Below are positions 12,656 to 24,476 of a stretch of DNA of 64,000 bases, one piece after another. The notes below the pieces were generated by a model. It did not search any database. It was not told the origin of the DNA and saw only the letters and a list, made by a program, of their open reading frames with translations. Numbering within the stretch: position 1 is the first letter of the stretch; every line of letters begins with the position of its first letter. The stretch spans positions 370,927,442-370,991,441 of the forward strand of contig NC_053392.1 of NCBI RefSeq assembly GCF_905171765.1, in the 5' to 3' direction. This DNA is from Bufo bufo. Taxonomy: Eukaryota > Chordata > Amphibia > Anura > Bufonidae. The position numbers and the translations under genes were made by a program.

Positions 12656-13096
12656 AATCATAGCATTAAAAATATCTTTTAAATGACTAGGAAACAAATG
12701 AAAGATTATTAAGACATTCAGTTAGACGAAGGTTAGGACCACACAATCCATGCCTTTACAACAAACATATTAGAAGTGACATTAATAACCTATACGACGG
12801 ATAACTTATCACTGTTTGTGTCTTGGAGAAGCCCTTTAGGATTCTTACACTATGTTAGTTACTGTTCAGCCTTCCTGGCTTCATAACTTTTTGATTTTCC
12901 AATCACAGAGATATAGGAGAGCTTATTTTTGTGGGACACGTACTTTCAAATGGCCCCATTTAATATTGAATATGATGTAGTGGGAAGCTGGAAACAAAAT
13001 TGTAAATGGGGTGGAATTGGGAAAAAATGCAATTCCACCCCAGTTTTATGGGTTTTGTTTTTACAAATTTCCCAATTCGGTAAAACTGACCTGTAA

Positions 13097-13599
13097 GGCT
13101 ACTTTCACACTTGCGGCAGAATGATACGGCAAAACGTATGCCAACTGAATGCATTTTAAGACTGATCAGGATACTGATCAGTCTCACAAATGCATTGCAA
13201 GAACGGATCAGTCTGTCCGTTTGTCATACGGACAAACGGATCCATTACGATTTTTTTTCACATTTTTACCTGTCTGCGCATGCACAGACCGGAAGGGTGG
13301 ATCCGGCATTCCGGTATTTTGAATGCCGGATCCGGCACTAATACATTCCTATGGGAAAAAATGCTGGATCCGGCATTCAGGCAAGTTTTCTGTTTTTTCC
13401 GCCGGAGATAAAACCGTAGCATGCTGCGGTTTTCTCTTTTGCCTGATCAGTCAAAAAGACTGAACTGAAGACATCCTGAAGCATCCTGAATGGATTACTC
13501 TCCATTCAGAATGCATTAGGATAAAACTGATCAGTTATTTTCCGGTATAGAGCCCCTAGGACGGAACTCAATGCCAGAAAATCTAGTGTGAAAGTACCC
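13097..13599. mobile_element. Harbinger-like MITE ('ggctactttcacac')
   Basis: Flanked by TAA/TTA. Begins ggctactttcacacttgcgg and ends gtgtgaaagtaccc. The interior is palindromic with ccggatcc-type blocks. Same family as 30457-30793 and 35035-35442. Confidence 0.75.
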
Positions 13600-14395
13600 T
13601 TACCTGCAATCTCTGGGTCAGCATGATTACAGTAATGGCACATTTGCATATTTTTTCTTGTGTTTTTAGATTAAAAAATAAAAAATAAAAATCCACATTC
13701 TGACACTTGTAGCTTTTCTTTATATTTAGGTCTATGCAGCTCAATTTTCGGGGGAGGTCTGGCAATTAAAATAGCGAATCAGCCATTTCGATTTTTTCCA
13801 TTATGGCATTCACCATAAGAGATAGATATTTTAATATTTTAATAGTACAGGTGTTTCGGGAAGTGGCAAGGCTAATGATCGTGAAGATTATTTTTTTTAT
13901 TGTTTATTTTTAATATGGGGAAAGGAAGTTCCCCTAGGGGACTTACCGTACTCATGTATTCTAATTTAACACTGCAGTCTTTGCGAGAGTCAGTGCACAG
14001 GCAGAACCTGATAGGGACTCCACTGATGCAGGCCTCGGAGCCTTCGGAAGATCCCACGTTGCCATAGCAACTGAAAAGGTCCCTCAATAAATCACAAGGG
14101 AGCCCTTCAGATCCCAAGAGCGCAGCACTCCCTGGATTTGACCGCTCAGATGTCGTAGTCACAAATGACCACAGCATCTGAGGGGTTAAAAGTCTGTGAT
14201 CAGCTTCTGCCTCCGGGAGACTGCTGTGGCTATGATACCCACTCAGCTCCTGAGCGGGCGTCATCTCTGAAGACCCAACATCTTCCGTACATGTACAGCG
14301 GATACTGGGAAGGGTTTAAAGGCAGAGTTCACACCAGATTTCTACAGGTGCCTTTCTGCCATCATATTACGGCTTCAAACGACAGCAAAACCAGA

Positions 14396-14640
14396 TATTC
14401 CAGGATTTTATTACTGATAGCCTATCCTCAGGATGGATGTAGCTCGTTACTGCATCGCTGTTTCATTCAGGTGAATGGGCGCATTGCTGCAGTAACCAGC
14501 TGTGTCCACTACACCACGGATGGAGCAGTGTATTTCCGGAGCTACTCTGAAAGAGCTGATAGGTGGGAGGGGGCTGGGTGGCGAACCCCTGCTGATCGGA
14601 TATTGATGGCCTATCCTGATGATAGGGAATCAGTAATGCA
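14396..14640. mobile_element. MITE of the 'tatcctcaggat' group
   Basis: ttactgatagcctatcctcagg at the left is mirrored by tatcctgatgatagggaatcagtaa at the right. The interior holds an inverted 'gtaacgagctacatcc' type hairpin. Confidence 0.6.
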
Positions 14641-14896
14641 ATCATGGGTTACCACCGTGGTTTCACTGCAAGTACAGGTCAGGCATAAGGTTTGTATATG
14701 CTTCACCTGCACCAAAACTATTAACAGTATTTCGCATTCAGTGGAAGCAGCTCAGCCACACCCTGTACGAGCACTCTGTCTGGTTTAGATCATAGACTTA
14801 AGATTTGCAGGAATCAATAACAAATCTAGCAGTAAAGTAGCTTAAAGAAAACCACTACACATCACGATAAATTCACAAGCTAAATCTGTCACATAC

Positions 14897-15043
14897 CCCT
14901 TGTGTCTGCAGAGGTAACGGAGTGATACAGCGTTTTTCCCATTCGTTGGGACGTGGCTCAGGTGTAGACTCCATGAAACTGCGCTTGAGCTCACTAATGC
15001 TAGCCTGATGTTTCAAAATGTCATCTTGTGATTTATCCAGATC
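14897..15043 (-). CDS. EPB41L2: EPB41L2 exon, spectrin-actin-binding domain (147 bp)
   Basis: Encodes DLDKSQDDILKHQASISELK, then RSFMESTPEPRPNEWEKR and a CITPLPLQTQG end. This is the core of the SAB domain, which binds the spectrin-actin junction in 4.1 proteins. The KHQASISELKR.FMES block is family-specific, and PEPRPNEWEKR is close to 4.1G. The acceptor is cattaatag and the donor gtatgt. It has 49 codons, phase 0 at both ends. A cysteine replaces the arginine remembered at the EKRR site of human 4.1G. Confidence 0.93.
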
Positions 15044-15612
15044 CTATTAATGGGTTATGTAAAACAAAAAGACAAGACAAAGCTCGACAAGAACTCAAAT
15101 GTGATGAAAAATCAATAAAATTAGTCATTTTTAAAAACAGCTTTAAAGACAAAATGTTTGACCTGTTTGAACGTGCTAAAATGAACAATATGAATACGGA
15201 TGTAGTAGCGTTAACACTCATGCTTTATGAGATGTGTTATCTAAACCAAGCAAACACCTTCAATTGCTTTTCAATGGCTTTTGTTTCAAGATAACACGAT
15301 GATTTAAGAAATTTGAGTTAAGATTTTGTGTGTTACCCGTGCTACATCTGTACATATGGCCCAAAACCTTACAAGGATGGCTTACACTGCTCAACATAAG
15401 AGTGGATATGCATTAGATGTAGCACTGCTCAGTTTGATGTTTGACCAAATTGGACTACAGGGCCACAAAACTGTAATTGTGCATCCGAATAATAAAGCTG
15501 AGACTGGTCACATAGCCAGATTTCAAATTAAAACGAATGTGTCCCTAAACAATCTTAAAAATGATCTATAAACTATACCAGTCGACTCACTTTAGATTCC
15601 ATTCTGGCTTTA

Positions 15613-15820
15613 GGGTTACATGCACACGACCGTATGGATTTCACGGCCAAACCGCAGATCCTCGGTCCCTATTCTAGAAATGGATATTCTTGTCCGAACA
15701 CGTTCTATTATGTGCAGAACGGCCACACAGATGACATCTATGTGCTGTTGGCATTTTTTGCAGTCCCATAGAAATTAATGGGTCCACGTGGAGCAAAAAT
15801 ATGGTTGTATGCATGAGGCC
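15613..15820. mobile_element. Harbinger-like MITE
   Basis: Begins gggttacatgcacacgaccg after TTTA and ends tatgcatgaggcc. Interior tcacggcc-type hairpin. Related to 5143-5392. Confidence 0.65.
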
Positions 15821-16285
15821 CAACACTAAACAGATGACTAGTTTGGTATCAGAGTGAACGCATCAGGTCAGACATTTCTCTTTACTTAATAAGTTGTTAA
15901 ATTTTTATTATTATAAACTCTGACTTTCCACGTCGCGTAGATATGCAAAGCATATATTAAGCAATAAAGGGGAGGATGAAACGCATAATTCATCAGATTG
16001 CAAGTCAGAGCTTCAAAATGGTCTTCAAGAAGCAGCTTATTAGAAAAGCTGCAAAAAGCAAGAAGAACGGTTAGTTTGGTTAGAAGAACTAAGAAATGTC
16101 ACTGCATTAAAACAGAACACATAGGGAAATGACGCACACTGTGCTGGAAGTCGACTAATGTGACGACTGTTAATGTGGCTTTTTTTTTTATATATACAAG
16201 AAGATTGGCAACAAAACAGTTTAAAAGGTGCTACAGCATAGGAGGATATGATATGGTTTCCCTTTTCGTTTCTACAACATTATGA

Positions 16286-16463
16286 ATCATTCACACGTCA
16301 GTGTTCGATCTGTGATTGTGAGCCAAAACCATGTGCGGCTCTAACCACAGAACAGGTGCAGATCTTTCCCTTATACCTTATCCCTGTGGAGGCTCCAATC
16401 CTGGTTTTGGCTCACAATCACGGATGGAAATCACTGACCAAACACTGACGTATGAATGAGACT
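16286..16463. mobile_element. Short MITE ('tgattgtgagccaaaacc')
   Basis: Near-palindrome with tgattgtgagccaaaacca mirrored by ggttttggctcacaatca. A second copy lies at 44000-44165. Confidence 0.75.
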
Positions 16464-16638
16464 TTACAAGAACAGGTCATCTCTGGGAGATGTCTACACC
16501 TGAAGTCACAGCATGCACTCGTCTCCCACCCCACCAGTCATGCATTTCATGCACTGTGCCCTGAGCAGCAGCCTGCATGTGGCAGCCCCACCCTTGCAGC
16601 CATGGCAGATCAGATGGACAGGTTGCAGTCATACAAAC

Positions 16639-16701
16639 CTCCAACATTAAATTGCTATGCCTCACATAAATATTTTCTCCTTGTACTCTCAAGGACTTGC
16701 T
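16639..16701 (-). CDS. EPB41L2: EPB41L2 21-residue cassette exon before SAB
   Basis: Encodes exactly 21 residues ending GENIYVRHSNLMLE. It corresponds to alternatively spliced exon 16 of EPB41 (4.1R), whose inclusion strengthens spectrin-actin binding in red-cell precursors; 4.1G has SLRVEGDNIYVRHSNLMLE. The acceptor is atttcgcag and the donor gtttgt. Both ends are phase 0, so skipping keeps frame. The short human segment APHLQLIEG that precedes it was not found and may be a tiny exon in the intron upstream. Confidence 0.92.
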
Positions 16702-17719
16702 CTGCGAAATTAAAATTAAAAAAACGGAAAAAAAATATGAAGCAAAATAAACAAGCAGAATTTGGTATAAGTAGTTGGACTGACAACTTAAGCTGCAGAC
16801 AATCGAAGGCTTCTGTAATCCTGTTCTGCAGGTCGTTTTCTGTAAAATGCCAACTAGATTCATAATTCATTTTGTGTAGAAACAGGTCAAGAATTGTAAA
16901 GATCAATCCAATTAAAATACCAAAACTAGAAAGGGGGAGTTCGACCGCACTACACGTTTCACCACATACAAGTCTAATATCATGAAATGGTTTGCAGGCA
17001 ACAAGGTTCAAGAGCAGCATTCAACACCTGTGGTACTCTGTTCTCATCCTCTTCTTTTTCTGGCTGCAGCAAATCATATTACATAACCAAAAATGAGAAA
17101 ATTATTAGCTTAGACTGACCGAATGTGCAAAACGTTCAACAACAATGGGGTCTCCATGATAATTTTATCATTTGTTCACCTAAATTGTCATATAGACTAA
17201 TGAAGCCTCTTTGGACTGAAGTCTACTAATTGGCCATTTTAGGCTACTTTCACATCTGCGTTGTGCTGTCCGGTTTTGAGATCTGGCACAGGGTCTCATA
17301 ACCACAGCACAACACTTCAGCTTTGTCCCCATTCATTGTTAATGAGGACAAAACTGAACAAACTGGAACGGAAGGCACCAGAATGCATTCCTTTCCATTT
17401 TTTTGTGTTCCCATGCCGGACACAAAATCTCTGCAAACAGCAATTTTGTGTGCGGCATGGGAAACTGAAGAAGCCGGATCAGGCACCAAAACTATGCAAG
17501 TCAATGGTGCAGAATCTGATCTTGTGCCCATTGACTTACAAAAAAAAAAAAAAAAAAACGCAGATATTTGCAACATGACTACAGCAAGTTTGACTTTAAA
17601 TCTAACCAAGTACTCATCAGAATGGGAGCAGCATAGCAGTAACCAGGCATGGCCACTAAAAACAGTGCAATGAAAACAGTTGATCCGCGGGGATGCCGTT
17701 AGTTGTACCCCTTCCGACT

Positions 17720-18651
17720 TCTGTCACCCCACTAAACATTATTTTTTTTTTGGTTAGTTATAATCCCTATACTGCGATTTTTTCATACATACTGTAATTA
17801 ATCATTTCGGTTCAGTAGATTATGTTAAAAACGTATTTTTAAAATATGCAAATTACCTTGCTACCAGCAAGTAGGAAGGCTACTTGCTGGTAGCAGCCGC
17901 ATCCTCCTATCCTAAAGACGCCCCCTTCGCATGTTGATTGACAGGGCCAACGGACGGGATCGTCCTCTGGCTGGTCCTGTCTGCTATCAAGATCTCGCGC
18001 CTGCGCCGTAACTGTATTCAGTCGGCGAAGGCGCACTGAGAGGAGGACGCTCACTCGGCCGCTCCATCCTCAATGCGCCGATGACGTCATCAAGTACACC
18101 TGGAAGAGATTTATTATTAATAATCGTTGGTGGTATAGTGTTAATAACTGTCATTTTTATAAAATTATTTATTCCCATTTCGTTGGTGGTTTTTGTGGCA
18201 GCATGCTTATTACGTACATACTTACTTGATTCAAGCATCCAGCGACGTCAACAGACTCTCCGCCTCCTTCCAGCGATGCCGGCGTCTTCTCTTCCGGGTG
18301 TACTTGATGACGTCATCTGCGCAGGCGCATTGAGGATGGAGCGGCCGAGCGAGCGTCCTCCTCTCAGTGCGCCTGCACCGACTGAATACAGTTACGGCGC
18401 AGGCGTGAGATCTTGAAAGCAGACAGGACCAGCCAGAGGACGATCCCGTCCGTTGGCCCTGTCAATCAACATGCTAGCAACATGTCAATCAACATGGTAG
18501 CAAGGTAATTTGCATATTTTAAAAATACGTTTTTAACATAATCTACTGAACCGAAAGGATTAATTACAGTATGTATGAAAAAAAATTGCAGTATAGGGAT
18601 TATAACTAACCAAAAAATAATAATAATGTTTAGTGGGGTGACGGAAGCCCT
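17720..18651. mobile_element. Long inverted-repeat element, Kolobok-like
   Basis: Arms of roughly 370 bp face each other around a spacer centred near 18190. The left outer part ctgtcaccccactaaaca is mirrored by tgtttagtggggtgac at the right, followed by ccctttaa (TTAA at 18652). The inner parts of the arms are GC-rich and contain tgacgtca and ggcgcaggcg-type blocks. TTAA beside a gggcttc terminus is suggestive of Kolobok-type elements, which is inference. No protein-coding content was recognised. Confidence 0.75.
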
Positions 18652-19090
18652 TTAATCTCAGCTTTCTAACATTGGGTCGTTTTTATGTCCAAACTTCTTT
18701 GCTGATCAATTGAAATAGTCCAGATTTACTATTGTCTTTGTGTCTGAAGTGTGGTGCAAAAAGTCATATTTAGGAGTTAAGACTTTTTTAACCCTCAGTG
18801 CTAGGTAAAAGGACGAGCCCTAATTGAGAACTGGCATATTGTAGTGAGAGAAACGTAGCCAAAATGCACGCGCATTTCTGGGATGAAATCTGAAAGACAG
18901 CTAAAATCTGGTTTAAAAGTTTAGAGAGGAAATTTATAGATGTTCCAGATTTACAATACAGCCTGAGCCACTATGACACCAGCCTTGATCCCCTGAGCGC
19001 TGCAGTAAGAAGCACATTATTAAGAGGCAGATGTCTCCTAAATGCGTCTGATTGAAAACGGTCATACTATGTAGGGACATAAACCGTTAA

Positions 19091-21427
19091 AGGGGTTCTC
19101 CCACAAAAATATTCAGCAGTTATAAAACCAGCACCTGGATCTGTATACTTTGTAATTGCATGTAATTAAAAATTTAGCATAGCCACTGAGTTAATACAAT
19201 TTATCTGAATAGCGCCACCTGCTGTTTTTTTTTTTTCCCTTACTTCTTTTTCCGGCTCACTAAGATAGTCGCACATGCTCAGTTTCAGCCTTCACCTGCC
19301 TACCCAAGATGTGACTCCCGCTGAGCCGCAGCAGAGAAGACACTCCCGCTGAGCCGCAGCAGAGAAGACACTCCCGCTGAGCCGCAGCAGAGAAGACACT
19401 CCCGCTGAGCCGCAGCAGAGAAGACACTCCCGCTGAGCCGCAGCAGAGAAGACACTCCCGCTGAGCCGCAGCAGAGAAGACACTCCCGCTGAGCCGCAGC
19501 AGAGAAGACACTCCCGCTGAGCCGCAGCAGAGAAGACACTCCCGCTGAGCCGCAGCAGAGAAGACACTCCCGCTGAGCCGCAGCAGAGAAGACACTCCCG
19601 CTGAGCCGCAGCAGAGAAGACACTCCCGCTGAGCCGCAGCAGAGAAGACACTCCCGCTGAGCCGCAGCAGAGAAGACACTCCCGCTGAGCCGCAGCAGAG
19701 AAGACACTCCCGCTGAGCCGCAGCAGAGAAGACACTCCCGCTGAGCCGCAGCAGAGAAGACACTCCCGCTGAGCCGCAGCAGAGAAGACACTCCCGCTGA
19801 GCCGCAGCAGAGAAGACACTCCCGCTGAGCCGCAGCAGAGAAGACACTCCCGCTGAGCCGCAGCAGAGAAGACACTCCCGCTGAGCCGCAGCAGAGAAGA
19901 CACTCCCGCTGAGCCGCAGCAGAGAAGACACTCCCGCTGAGCCGCAGCAGAGAAGACACTCCCGCTGAGCCGCAGCAGAGAAGACACTCCCGCTGAGCCG
20001 CAGCAGAGAAGACACTCCCGCTGAGCCGCAGCAGAGAAGACACTCCCGCTGAGCCGCAGCAGAGAAGACACTCCCGCTGAGCCGCAGCAGAGAAGACACT
20101 CCCGCTGAGCCGCAGCAGAGAAGACACTCCCGCTGAGCCGCAGCAGAGAAGACACTCCCGCTGAGCCGCAGCAGAGAAGACACTCCCGCTGAGCCGCAGC
20201 AGAGAAGACACTCCCGCTGAGCCGCAGCAGAGAAGACACTCCCGCTGAGCCGCAGCAGAGAAGACACTCCCGCTGAGCCGCAGCAGAGAAGACACTCCCG
20301 CTGAGCCGCAGCAGAGAAGACACTCCCGCTGAGCCGCAGCAGAGAAGACACTCCCGCTGAGCCGCAGCAGAGAAGACACTCCCGCTGAGCCGCAGCAGAG
20401 AAGACACTCCCGCTGAGCCGCAGCAGAGAAGACACTCCCGCTGAGCCGCAGCAGAGAAGACACTCCCGCTGAGCCGCAGCAGAGAAGACACTCCCGCTGA
20501 GCCGCAGCAGAGAAGACACTCCCGCTGAGCCGCAGCAGAGAAGACACTCCCGCTGAGCCGCAGCAGAGAAGACACTCCCGCTGAGCCGCAGCAGAGAAGA
20601 CACTCCCGCTGAGCCGCAGCAGAGAAGACACTCCCGCTGAGCCGCAGCAGAGAAGACACTCCCGCTGAGCCGCAGCAGAGAAGACACTCCCGCTGAGCCG
20701 CAGCAGAGAAGACACTCCCGCTGAGCCGCAGCAGAGAAGACACTCCCGCTGAGCCGCAGCAGAGAAGACACTCCCGCTGAGCCGCAGCAGAGAAGACACT
20801 CCCGCTGAGCCGCAGCAGAGAAGACACTCCCGCTGAGCCGCAGCAGAGAAGACACTCCCGCTGAGCCGCAGCAGAGAAGACACTCCCGCTGAGCCGCAGC
20901 AGAGAAGACACTCCCGCTGAGCCGCAGCAGAGAAGACACTCCCGCTGAGCCGCAGCAGAGAAGACACTCCCGCTGAGCCGCAGCAGAGAAGACACTCCCG
21001 CTGAGCCGCAGCAGAGAAGACACTCCCGCTGAGCCGCAGCAGAGAAGACACTCCCGCTGAGCCGCAGCAGAGAAGACACTCCCGCTGAGCCGCAGCAGAG
21101 AAGACACTCCCGCTGAGCCGCAGCAGAGAAGACACTCCCGCTGAGCCGCAGCAGAGAAGACACTCCCGCTGAGCCGCAGCAGAGAAGACACTCCCGCTGA
21201 GCCGCAGCAGAGAAGACACTCCCGCTGAGCCGCAGCAGAGAAGACACTCCCGCTGAGCCGCAGCAGAGAAGACACTCCCGCTGAGCCGCAGCAGAGAAGA
21301 CACTCCCGCTGAGCCGCAGCAGAAAAGACATATAGACCATAAAATACCATATGTAACATATGGTTCTAGCTTTGTCATGTACTATATGATGTCTTATTTT
21401 TTTTACATTAATCATGGGATAACCCCT
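19091..21427. mobile_element. MITE hosting the 28-bp minisatellite
   Basis: The left terminus aggggttctcccac follows TTAA (19087-19090). The right terminus, inverted, reads aggggttatcccat and is followed by CTAA, a one-base variant of TTAA. The inner region consists almost wholly of the 28-bp array, so the array looks like an internal expansion within a small transposon. Confidence 0.75.
19314..21329. repeat. 28-bp minisatellite, about 72 copies
   Basis: The unit is actcccgctgagccg plus cagcagagaagac (28 bp), repeated head to tail about 72 times. By eye all units are identical except the last, where agagaag becomes agaaaag. Because 28 is not a multiple of 3 and the minus strand of the unit contains no stop in any frame, all three minus frames stay open for about 2 kb. 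These are not treated as genes. Confidence 0.97.
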
Positions 21428-22379
21428 CTAAGGGGAACGCTAGCTCCCATTTGTCAATTTATACATACATTTCCAGTAGGAATAACAGAAAGGACACAAT
21501 GTCAAGTTGTAATACATAATGCTCCAGGATTCTTATTTCCAGGACATTTCAGGAATGTGTTGTGCAGTGTGATATCAGTGACCTATCCTCAGTATACTTC
21601 ATCACTATCAGATTGTTGGGGGTCAGACTCCCAGCACCCCCGCCGATCAGCTGGTTAACTGTATGCTGTCCAGCTTTTAGTGGCAGTGCAGTGTAACTAC
21701 GAGCTCCATTTCCACTGCCTACACATATGCTTGCTATTTTCTATTTAAATCTATGCAGTTCTATCAGAGAACCTACGTTCTGACTGCTATAAAATATATT
21801 ATAATACTAACGAGCACAGACGCTTGGACCGAAAATCGATATCATAAATAGAGGAAATTCACTGTAAGGCTTTACATAGCAGGTGCTGTGTAGTTCAATG
21901 GAGGATAACAATATTTCATTATTTCTGGTAAACAAGGATGGTCGTATATGGCTCAATATATAGTATGTATAAAACCATACAGTTCTTTGAGCAAAAGAGA
22001 TTTATCCTACAAAGAGTTTCCAATATGTCCATTCCTAATCCATGAACTTTCTGGAAAAGGGAAGGTTTAGGACTCTGCTGGGTCAAACACCTGAGAAATA
22101 AGGTACGTTGTTCTTGCTCTGCAGGTAGTATTTGTGTCTGACCCAACCATTGTAGATAACTCAATGGCTCTCTGGACAAAAAGGAAGATTAACTTTGACT
22201 TTAATTTTGGCTCTGAATCATTATTTGTATGTACATTTGTACTTTGGTCACTGAGGACAGCATAAGGTAGTGAAAGACACACTGATTTCAGCGTCCCTTA
22301 TGAGCGAATATTGTGTGGTTGCCGAGAACTTGCTATGTAATTATTGCAGTCAGTATCAGAGGTTAACTACCATTGGTGG

Positions 22380-22520
22380 CACATTGGTTTCCCCCCCCCA
22401 CCCAGTATTAAACGTATTTAAGTCATTGGTGGCGCAGTATTCCCCCAACCCCCCCCTCAGTATTTAAATCATTGGTGGCGGTGGCCACAGAGTCCCCTCC
22501 GCTCTCTTCATTGGTGGTAT
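22380..22520. repeat. Short decayed tandem repeat ('cattggtggc')
   Basis: cattggtggc recurs four times at about 40-60 bp spacing, separated by C-rich and 'cagtatttaa' segments. It resembles a repeat common in anuran genomes; the family was not identified. Confidence 0.6.
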
Positions 22521-22685
22521 AGTGGCAGTTGTGATCGAAGCCCCAGCAGCGTAATCCTGGGGCTCGGATCAGTTACCATGGCAGACAGGACGATACTGAA
22601 GCCCTGGCTGCCATAGTCGGCTCCCTGCTGCTGTGTGCACTATGCAGAGGGCAGCAGGGAGAGTGTGAAGCCCTATTCACCCTAA

Positions 22686-23032
22686 GGCCGAGTTCACATA
22701 GCGGGCCGCAATGCACGATCGCCGGCCGTAGGTCAGCCGCATCGGATCGCGGACCCATTCACTTTAATGGGTCCACGATCCGGCCGTTCCGCTAAAAGAT
22801 AGGACTTGTTCTATCTTTTTGCGGAACGGAAGTACGGGACGTAACCCCACGGAGGCACTCCGTAGTGCTTCCGAGGGGTCCCGTCCCGTGCGGCCGTTCC
22901 GCGATTCCGGATTTGCGGACCCATTGAAGTGAATGGGTCCGCATCCGTTATGCGGAATTCACACGGAACTGTGGCCGTGTATTGCGGCCCGCAATACGGC
23001 CACGGATCACACACGTTCGTGTGAACTTAGCC
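22686..23032. mobile_element. Harbinger-like MITE ('ggccgagttcacat')
   Basis: TAA on both sides. Begins ggccgagttcacatagcgg and ends gtgtgaacttagcc. The interior is a palindrome with gttccgctaaaagatag and ggaacgg blocks. Closely related to 55191-55580. Confidence 0.8.
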
Positions 23033-23992
23033 TAATAGAAATCTATTAGGGTGAATAGGACAAGGGATTAAAAGATCCCAGGTTCTAGGCCCTAAGGGGG
23101 AAAATAGTTATTAAATAAAAAGTTTTTTAAAAAGTAAAACAAAAAACACACCAAAATATTAAGTATAAATCACTATCCTTTCCTAATTTTACATATAAAA
23201 TATCTAAACAATAAATAAACCTATTACATATGGCCACGTCCGAAAAGTCCAAACTATTAAAAGATTAAAAAAATCTCCTATGCGGTGAACGCCATAAACG
23301 GGGAAAAAAATAAAAATAAATCAAAAATGCAAGATTTACCATTTTTTTGGGCACCTTGTCCACCCAAAAAAATAGGATAGGACTGCTTGATTATGGGCCG
23401 GACGTTCCATAAAATGCGGAATGCACGCAGCTTTTTTGGTGTTTATTTTTTTCGCGTGCTATTGAGTATCGCAATACTTTTTTATGCTATCGAATGTGAC
23501 CCTTTTCTACCACAGGCTGCAATAATTACATACCAAGTGCTCAGCAACCACTAAATACTAGTTCATGAATGACAGACCGCTGAAATCAGTATCTGTCACT
23601 ACTTTATGCTGCCCTCAATGAGACTAATATGGGACTTAAATTCAATATTGGGGTGATGGGAACTCTTCTCTGGCAGCCAAGACTTCTATCCCACAATGTA
23701 TGGTGCTGACCCTGATATACAGTGAAGAGGCCGCAGCGCTCATTAATATTCAGTTCCCTGAAAATTCATTTAATAGCGAATAGGTATTTTTATGTACATT
23801 TTCACTGGTCAGATTTTAAACTGATCAACACAGCTTAATACTTTGATGGAATATGTGGTCATACCAAGAGTGTCTGTCACTACTTTATGCTGCCCTCAGT
23901 GAGCACACAGAGGGGGTTTGTAAAATAAGACAATTGGTGACCATTGCAGTCTCTTGCACTTTGCATACAGAACAGGTTAATCCATATTTTAA

Positions 23993-24476
23993 AGGGCATC
24001 TGTCAGCAGATTTGTACCTATATAACTGGCTGACCTGTTACATGTGCACTTGGCAGATGAAGGCATCTGTGTTACCTCCATGTTCATATGTGTCTGCATT
24101 GCTGAGAAAAATGATGTTTTAATACATACAAATGAGCCTCTAGGAGCAACAGGGGCGTTATCATTACACCTAAAGGCTCTGCTCTCTCTGCGACTGTTGC
24201 ACCCTCTGCACTTTGATTGACTGGGCCAAGTAGTGAAAAATTCTTCACGCCTGGCCCTGACTTCTCCTAAAGTCAAAGTGCAGAAGATGCAGAGCCTCTA
24301 GGTGTAATGACCACGCCCCCGTTGCTCCTAGAATCTCATTTGCATATATTAAAATTTCATTTTCTCAGCAATGTGGACACATATGAGCATGGGACCAATA
24401 CAGATGCCTTCAGCTGCCAAGTGCACATGTAACAGGTCAGCCAGTGTCATAGGTACAAATCTGCTGACAGATGCCT
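23993..24476. mobile_element. Palindromic Kolobok-like MITE
   Basis: Begins agggcatctgtcagcag after TTAA and ends ctgctgacagatgcct; the right-hand TTAA is lost. The arms of about 200 bp include gtgcacttggcag mirrored by ctgccaagtgcac. Confidence 0.8.

Larger units (their letters stand above)
3696..14896 (-). other. EPB41L2: Intron between U3 and SAB exons (11.2 kb)
   Basis: Contains several MITEs and the 3.6-kb piggyBac-like element at 7196-10841, annotated separately. The stretches 3696-4588, 4760-5142, 5393-6382, 6770-7190, 12660-13096 and 13600-14390 show no feature beyond A/T-rich runs. Confidence 0.7.
15044..16638 (-). other. EPB41L2: Intron between SAB and 21-residue exons
   Basis: Holds a Harbinger-like MITE at 15613-15820 and a short MITE at 16286-16463. 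No other feature was recognised. Confidence 0.7.

Noticed and set aside
14165..14788. 207-codon plus-strand frame
   Set aside because: It spans a MITE (14396-14640), so part of it is repeat sequence, and it has no recognised domain.
18081..18416. 111-codon frame with a hydrophobic segment
   Set aside because: It crosses the centre of an inverted-repeat element; the start and end are mirror images of each other, which explains the repeated SLPGVLDDVI..ALRMERPSERPPL segments.
19314..21329. CRISPR array
   Set aside because: The 28-bp repeats are contiguous with no spacers, there are no cas genes, and the surrounding sequence is a vertebrate intron.
19260..21415. Three overlapping open frames of about 700 codons on the minus strand
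   Set aside because: They are the same 28-residue cycle read in three phases of a 28-bp tandem repeat, with no domain, no promoter context and no family similarity. They follow from repeat length and lack of stops.
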